Assembly: GCA_030830245.1 (NCBI GenBank)
Contig: JAURNJ010000155.1
Location: 1 to 8,115, forward strand
DNA length: 8,115 nt
DNA from: Novosphingobium sp.
GTDB lineage: Bacteria; Pseudomonadota; Alphaproteobacteria; Sphingomonadales; Sphingomonadaceae
Direction: 5' to 3'
Below are positions 1-6,502 of the stretch, piece after piece (the first letter of the stretch is position 1; each line of letters opens with the position of its first letter). The notes beneath the pieces are model-generated. The model had not been told where the DNA came from. It was given only the letters and a program-made list of their open reading frames with translations, and searched no databases. Both the position numbers and the translations under genes were made by a program.

Positions 1-1595
1 ATCGCCTCGTTCGCGCCGCTGCCTTCGGCAACAGCGCGTGCCTCATCGTAGAACCAGCGGTCGGAAGTCTTGTGGCGCAGCCGCCAATCGCCCGGATCGA
101 CAGGCATGGGCAAGGCTCCGCAAACGACTGGCTGGGGCATTGCCCCTTCCGCCAGCGAGGCTGCTTCCAGCGAAGTCGCACCGCTTCGCGCCAGAAGCAG
201 GCGAAGCCTGGCAGGCGCATCGAGATCGAAACACAGCGCCTGGATCGCATTGCGCAGGCCATGCCGGTCGAAGGCAAAGCCCAGTTCCGTCGCGCTTGCC
301 TTCATCCGTTCGAGATGCAGTTCGAGCAGCGCCACGCCCGCTTCGGGCGTGAACGCCATGGTCTCGATAAGGTCGAACTGCGGTGCCATCATGTCAGCGC
401 CCGATTGCCGCAGGAACGCGCCCTTGACCAGACATTCCCGCCATTCGGCCATCGATTGCGAATCCGCGACCACCGCCGAGCCTACGCCAAGCACCGCCGT
501 GCCGCCCCCGCCCGGCCCGCCATTGCGATCCGGCGAGAGGCGAAGCGTGCGGATCGCCACATTGAATGCCGCGTCGCCATTTGCATCGATCCGTCCGATC
601 GCCCCGCAATAGGGGCCGCGCGGGGAGCGTTCGACCTGGCCGATCAGTTCCATCGCCCGGATCTTGGGCACGCCGGTGATCGAGCCGCAGGGAAACAGCG
701 CGCGCAGCATGTCGACCGCGCCCGTTTGCGGGGGCAGCTGACCAAGGACGGTGGTGACCATCTGGTGCACGGTGGGATAGGTCTCCACCGCGAAGGCGTT
801 CTCGACGCGGACAGAGCCCGCCACGGCTACCCGCGACAGGTCGTTGCGCATGAGGTCAACGATCATCAGGTTTTCGGCGCGTTCCTTCGTCGAGGCAGCC
901 AGTTCATCAGCAAAGGCAAGGTCTTCGGCTTCGCTTGCCCCGCGCGGGCGCGTGCCCTTCATCGGTTTGCACTTTGCCTCCCTTCCCTTGATGCTGAAGA
1001 ACAGTTCGGGCGAAAAGCTGAGCAGCCAGTGCGTGCCATCGTGGATCACGCCTCCATAGCCCGCCTTGGCTGCCGGACGGATCGCGGCATAGAGCGACAG
1101 GGCATCGCCGCGCCATGATCCAGTCAGAGGCAGGGTCAGGTTGGCCTGATAGATATCGCCCGCATGGATCGCCTCGCGGATCGCGGCGAAAGCGCTGGTA
1201 TATCCGCCGGGAGAAACCGAGGGATCGAGCGGACCGATGCCGGCTGGTCCTGCTCCGCCATTGTCCGCCAACCATTGCGGCATGGCGGCGGCAGGGATTG
1301 TCTCGTATTCCTCGAACGCACCGAACCACAGCAGGGGGCCATCCGCGCCGATGCGGGCAGGCGCCAGCGCGGCAAGTCGCGGCTCAAGGCACAACCCGGC
1401 CTCGTAGGTAAGGTATCCGGCCAGGTGCAGGCCTTTACCGGTCAGTTCGCGAAGGCGTTCCAGAGCGGGTTCCACGTCACTTGGACGACGGGCAACCACC
1501 AGCTCGACCGGCGCCGCATAGAGGCGCGCATCGGCGGCGACCCTCTCGCCATCGAGGTAACGCGCATCGTCGAGCAGGATGAAGGGTTCGGGCAT
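1..1595 (-). CDS. pabB: Fused aminodeoxychorismate synthase component I / aminodeoxychorismate lyase-like protein (PabB-PabC), 3' end cut off
   Basis: Makes 4-amino-4-deoxychorismate from chorismate and ammonia, and its C-terminal half would release pyruvate to give p-aminobenzoate for folate; cytoplasmic. The ATG at 1595-1593 opens 531 visible codons and the frame runs off the left edge. The chorismate-binding half (about residues 120-390) shows GDIYQANL (146-153), PMKGTRPR with Lys213, KERAENL (Glu241) and PCGSITGVPK (302-311). A Lys in the PIKGT-type motif is typical of PabB, whereas TrpE has Ala there, so anthranilate synthase is unlikely. From FDLIET (407 on) the protein turns into a class IV PLP aminotransferase fold, with LHLERM and RHKTSDRWFYDEAR; Lys509 is the likely PLP lysine. 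Such PabB-PabC fusions are a known alphaproteobacterial arrangement. The glutamine amidotransferase partner PabA is not in view. The start has only a weak GAAG ribosome site. The gene lies 63 bp after the kinase on the same strand with no obvious terminator between them, so read-through is possible. Confidence 0.93.
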   Translation of the reverse strand, partial: MPEPFILLDDARYLDGERVAADARLYAAPVELVVARRPSDVEPALERLRELTGKGLHLAGYLTYEAGLCLEPRLAALAPARIGADGPLLWFGAFEEYETIPAAAMPQWLADNGGAGPAGIGPLDPSVSPGGYTSAFAAIREAIHAGDIYQANLTLPLTGSWRGDALSLYAAIRPAAKAGYGGVIHDGTHWLLSFSPELFFSIKGREAKCKPMKGTRPRGASEAEDLAFADELAASTKERAENLMIVDLMRNDLSRVAVAGSVRVENAFAVETYPTVHQMVTTVLGQLPPQTGAVDMLRALFPCGSITGVPKIRAMELIGQVERSPRGPYCGAIGRIDANGDAAFNVAIRTLRLSPDRNGGPGGGGTAVLGVGSAVVADSQSMAEWRECLVKGAFLRQSGADMMAPQFDLIETMAFTPEAGVALLELHLERMKASATELGFAFDRHGLRNAIQALCFDLDAPARLRLLLARSGATSLEAASLAEGAMPQPVVCGALPMPVDPGDWRLRHKTSDRWFYDEARAVAEGSGANEA

Positions 1596-1658
1596 TGCAC
1601 TTCGTGACAGTCGCGCGGAAGCTGCGTCCTAGCCTCCCCGGCCCTGCCATGCAAAAAG

Positions 1659-3068
1659 TTAGACGGGCATCACGATCTCTGCCCTGAGACCACCTTCCGC
1701 GCGATTGGCCAGTTCGAGCCTGCCGCCATGCTGTTCGGCAATGGCGCGGGCCAATGCCAGGCCCAGCCCGGCGCCGCCAGTCGAAGAGTTTCGCGAAGGA
1801 TCGCCGCGCGTGAACGGATCGGTCATGCGGCCAAGGTCCGCATCAGGAATGCCCGGTCCGCGATCGTCGACTCGCAGGCGCACGACCTGCCCGTCGCGCA
1901 GCAGCGAAACGGCTGCACCGCCGCCGTACCGCACTGCGTTGTCGACGAGATTGCGCAAGGCCCGCCGCAGCCATGTGGGCCGCAGCATGGCGACGATACG
2001 CTCGTTCGCATCGAGTTCGACCGGCTTGCCCATGTCCTCGTATTCCTCGACCACCGATGCGACCAGCGCCGAAAGTTCGGTGCGCTCGGGCGGATCGGTC
2101 GGCCTGCCGACGCGAGCCAGCGACAGGATATCGTCGAGCGAGCGGGCGATGTCCTCGATCGTGCCCGCCATTCGCGTTCGCTCGGCCTCGTCGGGAACCG
2201 ATTCGACACGCACCCGAAGCGCTGCGAGCGGGGTCTTGAGATCGTGACCGATGGCGCCGAGCATCACGTCCTTCTCGTCGAGCATGGTAGCGATGCGCGC
2301 TTCCATGGCATTGTAGGCGTCGATCAGGCGGCGCAGGTCTTCGGGCCCCTCGGGCTCTATTCGCCCACCCGTATCGCGAGCGTGACGGGTTCGGGCAAAT
2401 TCCTCCACCCGACCGGTCAGACTCGCCAGCGGACGGGTGATGCGGCGCATGACCAGCGTCACGGCCACCATCAGCACGGCATAGATCAGCGCGGTCTGGA
2501 CCAGCAGCGGCCACAGGCGCTGATGCAAGGTGCCCGGCTGCCAGACTCGGGCGACGAGCCATTCCCTTTCGCCCTCCAGTCTCGCAGCGGCGATCATGAC
2601 CGAGTGATCAAGTTGTTCGGGGGGCGGGGCACCGACGTAGGCGGCGCGGCGCGCGACGCGCTCCATGGCGAGCGGATCGTCACGAACGGCCCGATGAACC
2701 ACTGCCACCTCGGCAACCGGCACGGCCCGCTCGCTGAGGATGCGTCGCAGCAGGGTTTCGGCCAGCTCATCCCGCTGCTCACCAGCACGAAGCGGCAGCC
2801 GATCCGACCGAATCAGGAAAAAGCCGCCATAGCCTGTGCTGTGGATGGCCGCTCCGCGCCGATCGCCCCTTCCGGGCACGTCCGTCGAGGTGGTATCTCC
2901 GCGCGCGGCCATGGTGATGCGAAAGGCTGCGGAATAGACGAAGTCGATCTCGCGCCGCTCGAACTGCGCGCGATAGACAAGGAACGACCCGAATACCTGC
3001 ACGATGAGCAGCGCCAGCCCGACCGCGAGCATCAATTGCCCGGTCATGCTGCGCGGCCACAGCCGCAT
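1659..3068 (-). CDS. EnvZ-like sensor histidine kinase of a two-component system
   Basis: Inner-membrane sensor kinase, 469 aa, expected to phosphorylate the response regulator encoded just upstream. One membrane segment lies near residues 9-32 and a second near 186-207 (WPLLVQTALIYAVLMVAVTLV). They enclose a periplasmic domain of about 150 residues that I cannot assign to a named fold. A HAMP-like linker follows (about 208-262), then the H-box MLGAIGHDLKTPLAAL with phospho-acceptor His275, the N-box LRNLVDNAVRYG (Asn373, Asn377), the G1 box DDRGPGIPDADL (401-412), the F-box DPFTRGD (417-423) and the G2 box GGAGLGLALARAIAEQHGG (431-449). All catalytic boxes look intact. The HDLKTP form of the H-box and the lack of a PAS domain put it with EnvZ-type kinases. 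Its ATG shares one base with the TGA of the regulator gene (TGATG), which points to translational coupling. The signal sensed cannot be read from the sequence; the neighbouring EF-hand gene suggests a divalent cation, which is inference. Confidence 0.95.
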   Translation of the reverse strand: MRLWPRSMTGQLMLAVGLALLIVQVFGSFLVYRAQFERREIDFVYSAAFRITMAARGDTTSTDVPGRGDRRGAAIHSTGYGGFFLIRSDRLPLRAGEQRDELAETLLRRILSERAVPVAEVAVVHRAVRDDPLAMERVARRAAYVGAPPPEQLDHSVMIAAARLEGEREWLVARVWQPGTLHQRLWPLLVQTALIYAVLMVAVTLVMRRITRPLASLTGRVEEFARTRHARDTGGRIEPEGPEDLRRLIDAYNAMEARIATMLDEKDVMLGAIGHDLKTPLAALRVRVESVPDEAERTRMAGTIEDIARSLDDILSLARVGRPTDPPERTELSALVASVVEEYEDMGKPVELDANERIVAMLRPTWLRRALRNLVDNAVRYGGGAAVSLLRDGQVVRLRVDDRGPGIPDADLGRMTDPFTRGDPSRNSSTGGAGLGLALARAIAEQHGGRLELANRAEGGLRAEIVMPV

Positions 3069-3802
3069 CAGTCAGCCGACCTCGCGACCCGGCGCACATC
3101 GGCAGCCAGCATGTAGCCGCCGCCCCACACAGTTTGCACCAGCTGCGGATTGCGGCTGTCGACCTCGATCTTGCGCCGCAGGCGGCTGATCTGGTTGTCG
3201 ATGGCGCGATCGAAAAGGTGGGCCTCGCGGCCCTGGACCAGATCGAGTAGCCGGTCGCGGTCTAGCACCTGGCGAGGACGATCGAGCAAAGCCGTCAGCA
3301 GGCGGAATTCAGCCGAGGAAATCGGCACCACCGCCCCTTCCGGATCGGTCAGCCTGCGTTTGAGCGGATCGAGGTGCCAGCCATCGAACTCATAGGCATC
3401 GTCACCTTCGCTCGATGCGGTTGCACGGCCAGCGCGGCGCAGCACGGAGCGGATGCGCGCAACCAGCTCGCGCGGTTCGAAAGGCTTGACCACGTAGTCG
3501 TCCGCCCCGATTTCGAGGCCTACGATGCGATCGGTCGGCTCGCCCTTGGCGGTGAGCAGGATTACCGGAATGTCGCGCGCTTCCACCAGATGGCGGCACA
3601 AAGACAGGCCATCCTCGCCGGGCATCATGATATCGAGCAGGACGAGATCGGGCGCTTCGCTGCGCAGCAGGCTGCGAGCACGTGCAGCGCTATCCGCCTC
3701 CGTAACCGCAAACCCCTGGCGCGCGAGATATTCGGCCAGGGGTTCACGAAGGGTAGCTTCGTCATCGACGATCAGCAGCCGGGGCTCGTCCTCTTCGTCC
3801 AT
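3068..3802 (-). CDS. OmpR/PhoB-family response regulator
   Basis: DNA-binding response regulator, 244 aa, cytoplasmic. The receiver domain (about residues 8-122) has the acidic pocket VDDE (Asp13, Asp14), phospho-acceptor Asp57 in LVLLDIMMPGEDG, Thr84 in ILLTAKG, and Lys106 in YVVKPFEPREL, so every residue needed for phosphorylation is present. The C-terminal winged helix (about 140-238) carries the usual elements, including EFRLLTALLDRP and the recognition-helix stretch FDRAIDNQISRLRRKIE, ending with a GGGYML wing. It overlaps the kinase gene by one base and starts 22 bp after the EF-hand gene's stop, so the three genes very probably form one transcript. The ribosome site is weak (AGGCG about 10 bases before ATG), and coupling to the gene before it is possible. 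Its target sites are unknown; the 10-bp repeats upstream of the cluster are the obvious candidate. Confidence 0.96.
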   Translation of the reverse strand: MDEEDEPRLLIVDDEATLREPLAEYLARQGFAVTEADSAARARSLLRSEAPDLVLLDIMMPGEDGLSLCRHLVEARDIPVILLTAKGEPTDRIVGLEIGADDYVVKPFEPRELVARIRSVLRRAGRATASSEGDDAYEFDGWHLDPLKRRLTDPEGAVVPISSAEFRLLTALLDRPRQVLDRDRLLDLVQGREAHLFDRAIDNQISRLRRKIEVDSRNPQLVQTVWGGGYMLAADVRRVARSAD

Positions 3803-3824
3803 GACTACGTCGCCTGGCGTCTGC

Positions 3825-4391
3825 CTAGCTGTGCTCGCCGCCGTGCTTCATGGAGTGCCGGGTGTCGCGCATCTGGTCGCGCATGGCCTTGCGCTCTTCC
3901 GCGCTGATCTGGCCGTTTTTGTCGGCATCTGTCTTGTCGAAACGGGCAAGCGCCGCCGCAGTGAACTCAGCCTTGGAAACGCTGCCGTCCTTGTTGGCGT
4001 CAGCCATTCCCATCATCATGCCGCCGCCACGATGACCGCGCATGCCCATCTTGTGACCACCGTGGCCCATTCCGACATGCATGCCTTCGGGCTTGTGTGT
4101 CATGAACTCGTCGCGGCTGATCTGGCCGCTCTTGTCGGCGTCGAGCGCGGCGAACATCTTCGCACGATGCTCTGCCATGCGGGCCTCGCGATCGGCCGCG
4201 GTGAGAGCGCCGTCATTGTTGGCGTCCATCCTGGCAAATCGCGCCGCAGCGCCAGCCTCGGCCTCGGCCCGGCTGACCTGGCCATTGCCGTCAGTGTCGG
4301 CCTTCATGCCGCCGCCATGGTTGTGGGCAAAGGCGACCCCGCCGGTGGCCAGGGCAATGGCCGAAAGGCCAAGAATCAGGGGCTTCTTCAT
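3825..4391 (-). CDS. Exported EF-hand protein with five loops and a His/Met-rich linker
   Basis: 188 aa, exported and expected in the periplasm. Residues 1-22 form a Sec signal peptide (KK, hydrophobic core, cleavage after AFA). Five canonical 12-residue EF-hand loops follow at 32-43 (DTDGNGQVSRAE), 56-67 (DANNDGALTAAD), 84-95 (DADKSGQISRDE), 131-142 (DANKDGSVSKAE) and 155-166 (DADKNGQISAEE). Loop 2 ends in Asp rather than Glu, which often weakens Ca2+ or favours Mg2+. Between loops 3 and 4 (residues 99-129) lies a flexible stretch of Gly, His and Met (for example HVGMGHGGHKMGMRGH), and the C-terminus ends HSMKHGGEHS; both could bind soft or transition metals. Start: ATG at 4391 with GGAG at 4404-4401, nine bases upstream. 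It is the first gene of the cluster with the regulator and kinase. The role is inferred: a calcium or metal buffer, or an accessory to the sensor. No enzymatic motif is visible. Confidence 0.93.
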   Translation of the reverse strand: MKKPLILGLSAIALATGGVAFAHNHGGGMKADTDGNGQVSRAEAEAGAAARFARMDANNDGALTAADREARMAEHRAKMFAALDADKSGQISRDEFMTHKPEGMHVGMGHGGHKMGMRGHRGGGMMMGMADANKDGSVSKAEFTAAALARFDKTDADKNGQISAEERKAMRDQMRDTRHSMKHGGEHS

Positions 4392-4400
4392 CGCATCAAA

Positions 4401-4404
4401 CTCC
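4401..4404 (-). promoter_or_regulatory. Ribosome binding site of the EF-hand gene
   Basis: GGAG on the minus strand, nine bases before the ATG at 4391. Another ATG lies six bases closer to this site (in GATGCGATG) but is out of frame and runs at once into TGA, so 4391 is the supported start. Confidence 0.65.
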
Positions 4405-4424
4405 GGTTAAGACCCCTGTTGCCC

Positions 4425-4487
4425 AAAAATTCGAAAGCCGCAGGACCCGGCGGAAGGGGGGAGGGGAACCTTGGCCCTGCGGCTTTC
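4425..4487 (-). terminator. Rho-independent terminator or leader attenuator hairpin
   Basis: A perfect 12-bp inverted repeat (GAAAGCCGCAGG at 4433-4444 with CCTGCGGCTTTC at 4476-4487) extends in minus-strand RNA by one G-U wobble (4475/4445) and two G-C pairs, giving a 15-bp stem around a 25-base loop. Reading leftward it is followed after three bases by a run of five U (4429-4425). The wobble and the U-run work only on the minus strand, so the hairpin acts on leftward transcripts. It sits 108 bp after the aminopeptidase stop codon and 42 bp before the EF-hand start. It is most simply the aminopeptidase terminator. If the EF-hand cluster's promoter lies to its right, it would also be in that transcript's leader. 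Confidence 0.62.
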
Positions 4488-4540
4488 TTGTCCCCTATGT
4501 AGGAAGCGATTGTCGCTCGGATATGCCGCCAAACGGGTAA

Positions 4541-4560
4541 TTTGTCGCAAATTGTCGCAA
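4541..4560 (-). promoter_or_regulatory. Tandem 10-bp direct repeat, candidate response-regulator binding site
   Basis: On the plus strand two decamers lie head to tail, tttgtcgcaa (4541-4550) and attgtcgcaa (4551-4560), identical in nine of ten positions. A third copy of the core, attgtcgc, lies at 4509-4516 in the same orientation, 32 bp away and so close to three helical turns. OmpR-family regulators usually bind as dimers to direct repeats spaced about one helical turn, and an OmpR-family regulator is encoded in the cluster just downstream. The site is about 150-170 bp before the EF-hand start codon. Binding is inferred. No convincing -35/-10 pair was seen next to it, which would fit an activator-dependent promoter but does not prove one. 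Confidence 0.42.
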
Positions 4561-4594
4561 TCTGGGACCGAGGTTCATGAGGCGGCAAGCATTA

Positions 4595-6421
4595 TCAGCT
4601 GGCTGACGCGCACTGCGCCTCAAGCCATGTCAATGCATCGCCTTCGAGTTGCGGCCCGATCACCTCCAGAACGCGCGCGTGATAGGCGTTCCACCAATCG
4701 ATCTCCTGCGCCGTCATGATAGACCAGTCGACTAGGGCACGCTCGATCGGCGCGAGCGTCAAGGTCTCGAAGCCCATCCATTCGCCCTCCGCGCCGGAGA
4801 TTTCGCGCGGTTCGACCAGCAGCAGGTTTTCGATGCGGATGCCGTAACCGCCTGTCTTGTAATAGCCCGGCTCGTTGGAGAGGATCATGCCCGGCAACAG
4901 TTCCTGCTCGGTGCCGCCCTGCCCGCCGCCAGACTTGGCAATCCGCTGCGGCCCTTCGTGGACCGAGAGGAAGCTGCCGACGCCGTGGCCGGTGCCGTGG
5001 GCGTAATCCACTCCGCCCTGCCACAGGTGCTGGCGCGCCAGAACGTCGAGCTGGCTGCCCTTCGTGCCCTTGGGGAACACGGCTGTCGCCAGCGCGATAT
5101 GACCTTTCAGGACGCGGGTATAACGATCCATGATTTCGGCTGACGGCGGCGCCTCGCCCGCAATCCAGACCGTACGGGTTATGTCGGTGGTGCCGTCTGG
5201 ATACTGGCCACCGGAATCGACGAGGTAAACGCTGCCCGGCTCCAGCATGCGATTGGTTTCCTCGCTGACCCGGTAATGGACAATCGCGCCATTGGGTCCG
5301 CTGCCTGAAATGGTGTCGAAGGAAAGGTCGCGCAGTTCGCCGGTCGCAGCCCGGAAGCCATGAAGCTTTTCCGCCGCCGCCATTTCGTCCACCTTGCCGC
5401 CCGGCGCGTGGATGGAAAGCCAGTGGAGGAAGCGGGCCTCGGCCGCGCCGTCGCGAGCCTGGGCGGCACGGTGACCGGCCTGCTCGGCCGCGTTCTTGAT
5501 CGCTTTGGGCAGGGCGCAGGGGTCTGGCCGTTCAGCCACCTCGGCCTTGGCATCCTCCAGCAGGCCGAACACGGCAGCAACGCACGAATCGGGATCGGCG
5601 GCAACGCGTTTGCCCGCCAGCGCGGCAAGCGCCGCCGCAAACTCGCTCGCCGGACGCAGCGTGACTGCATTGCCCAGATGGGCGCGCAGTTCCGGCGTGA
5701 CCTTTTCCTCGGCCATGAACAGCTCGGCCTCGCCGCTGGCGTGGACAATCGCGTTCGCCAGCACGACCGGTGTACGCTCGATGTCGCTGCCACGAATGTT
5801 AAACAGCCAAGCGAGCGCATCGAGCGCACAGATCACCGCGGCATCGAGCTTTTCGGCCTCCAGCCACTTGCCCAGCTCGCCGCGCTTGTCGGCGCTCGAA
5901 CGGCCCGCGTGGCTCTCATCGTGAACCAGTGCCGGGGCAGGCGAGGGCGCGGGCCGGTCAGCCCAGACCGCGTCGACTGGATTGCCCGCGACCGCGATCA
6001 TTTGACCGCCACGCTTGACCAGCGCTTCGCCAGCCAGCTTGACCCAGCGCGTGGTGTGCAGCCACGGATCGTAGCCGATACGCGCGCCCTCTGGCGCATG
6101 TTCGCCAAGCCATTTGGCGACGCTGGTCTCGGGCACGCTTTCATAGGAATAGAGCGTGCCATCCACCTGATCGCGTACTTGCAGGGTATAGCGCCCGTCG
6201 ACGAAGATCGCCGCTGCCGGTTCCCGCGTCGCATCGGTCAGCACGGCTGCTGTTCCCGCCGAGCCACCGAACCCGGTCAGCCAGGAGAGGCGCTGGGCAT
6301 AGGCGCCGACATATTCGCTCATGTGCTCGTCGCTGATCGGCACGACAAAGCCATCGAGCTGCTGGCGCTTCAGTTCCTTGCGCATGGCGTCGAGCCGGGC
6401 CTCGTGGGTTTTCATCAACAT
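4595..6421 (-). CDS. pepP: Aminopeptidase P family protein (M24B, X-Pro aminopeptidase, long three-domain type)
   Basis: Metallopeptidase, 608 aa, removing N-terminal residues that precede proline; no signal peptide, so cytoplasmic. Two creatinase-like N-terminal domains (about residues 1-310) precede the pita-bread catalytic domain. The five dinuclear metal ligands are in place: Asp402 in LVDSGGQ, Asp413 in TTDITRT, His479 in HGTGHGVG, Glu517 in SNEPGYY and Glu531 in RIENLLLV. His488 (SVHEGP) matches a conserved active-site histidine. The size and these positions resemble the long eukaryotic-type APP1 rather than the roughly 440-aa E. coli PepP. Start: the ATG at 6421 has AAAGGGA nine bases upstream. 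The ATG at 6415 is possible but would sit 15 bases away. The frame stays open far upstream, to 8059, but that stretch is antisense to the peptidase gene on the plus strand and is not part of this protein. It is followed by the hairpin terminator at 4425-4487. Confidence 0.95.
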   Translation of the reverse strand: MLMKTHEARLDAMRKELKRQQLDGFVVPISDEHMSEYVGAYAQRLSWLTGFGGSAGTAAVLTDATREPAAAIFVDGRYTLQVRDQVDGTLYSYESVPETSVAKWLGEHAPEGARIGYDPWLHTTRWVKLAGEALVKRGGQMIAVAGNPVDAVWADRPAPSPAPALVHDESHAGRSSADKRGELGKWLEAEKLDAAVICALDALAWLFNIRGSDIERTPVVLANAIVHASGEAELFMAEEKVTPELRAHLGNAVTLRPASEFAAALAALAGKRVAADPDSCVAAVFGLLEDAKAEVAERPDPCALPKAIKNAAEQAGHRAAQARDGAAEARFLHWLSIHAPGGKVDEMAAAEKLHGFRAATGELRDLSFDTISGSGPNGAIVHYRVSEETNRMLEPGSVYLVDSGGQYPDGTTDITRTVWIAGEAPPSAEIMDRYTRVLKGHIALATAVFPKGTKGSQLDVLARQHLWQGGVDYAHGTGHGVGSFLSVHEGPQRIAKSGGGQGGTEQELLPGMILSNEPGYYKTGGYGIRIENLLLVEPREISGAEGEWMGFETLTLAPIERALVDWSIMTAQEIDWWNAYHARVLEVIGPQLEGDALTWLEAQCASAS

Positions 6422-6502
6422 TTCGTCTATTCCCTTTGTCCGCACATAGGTATCACCGCCCCGCTGTGCCAGCCAAGAGCCAGATTGCCGGATAGAGGTC
6501 TC
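6422..6502. promoter_or_regulatory. Divergent promoter region between aminopeptidase P and oligopeptidase B
   Basis: These 81 bp separate two divergently transcribed peptidase genes and so should hold both promoters or share control elements. On the minus strand TTGGCT and TACCTA, 18 bp apart, could be a poor -35/-10 pair. No clear pair was found on the plus strand, and there is no obvious operator repeat. The function is inferred from gene layout rather than from motifs. Confidence 0.4.
6431..6437 (-). promoter_or_regulatory. Ribosome binding site fixing the aminopeptidase P start
   Basis: AAAGGGA on the minus strand, nine bases before the ATG at 6421. It decides the start, because the reading frame stays open for more than 1.6 kb further upstream and would otherwise tempt a much longer call. 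Confidence 0.6.

Noticed and set aside
72..1118. Long plus-strand open frame of 348 codons
   Set aside because: It lies antisense to the pabB fusion, whose motifs are unmistakable. The translation is low in hydrophobic structure and looks like a GC-rich shadow frame.
1596..1658. Possible terminator or promoter between kinase and pabB
   Set aside because: A T-rich stretch follows the kinase stop (CTTTTTG) but no convincing stem precedes it, and no -35/-10 pair was seen.
1728..3116. Plus-strand open frame of 462 codons
   Set aside because: Antisense to the histidine kinase, whose catalytic boxes are all present on the minus strand. The translation is rich in His, Gln and Arg, as expected for a mirror frame.
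3930..4300. Repeated DNA motifs (ctgatctggcc and similar) that could suggest a nucleotide repeat element
   Set aside because: They are the coding copies of the recurring EF-hand loop residues (GQIS/GQVS) and are explained by the protein repeats.
3525..4502. Plus-strand open frame of 325 codons across the regulator and EF-hand genes
   Set aside because: It runs antisense over two genes with clear domains, and its product has no recognisable feature beyond the reversed repeats of the EF-hand coding sequence.
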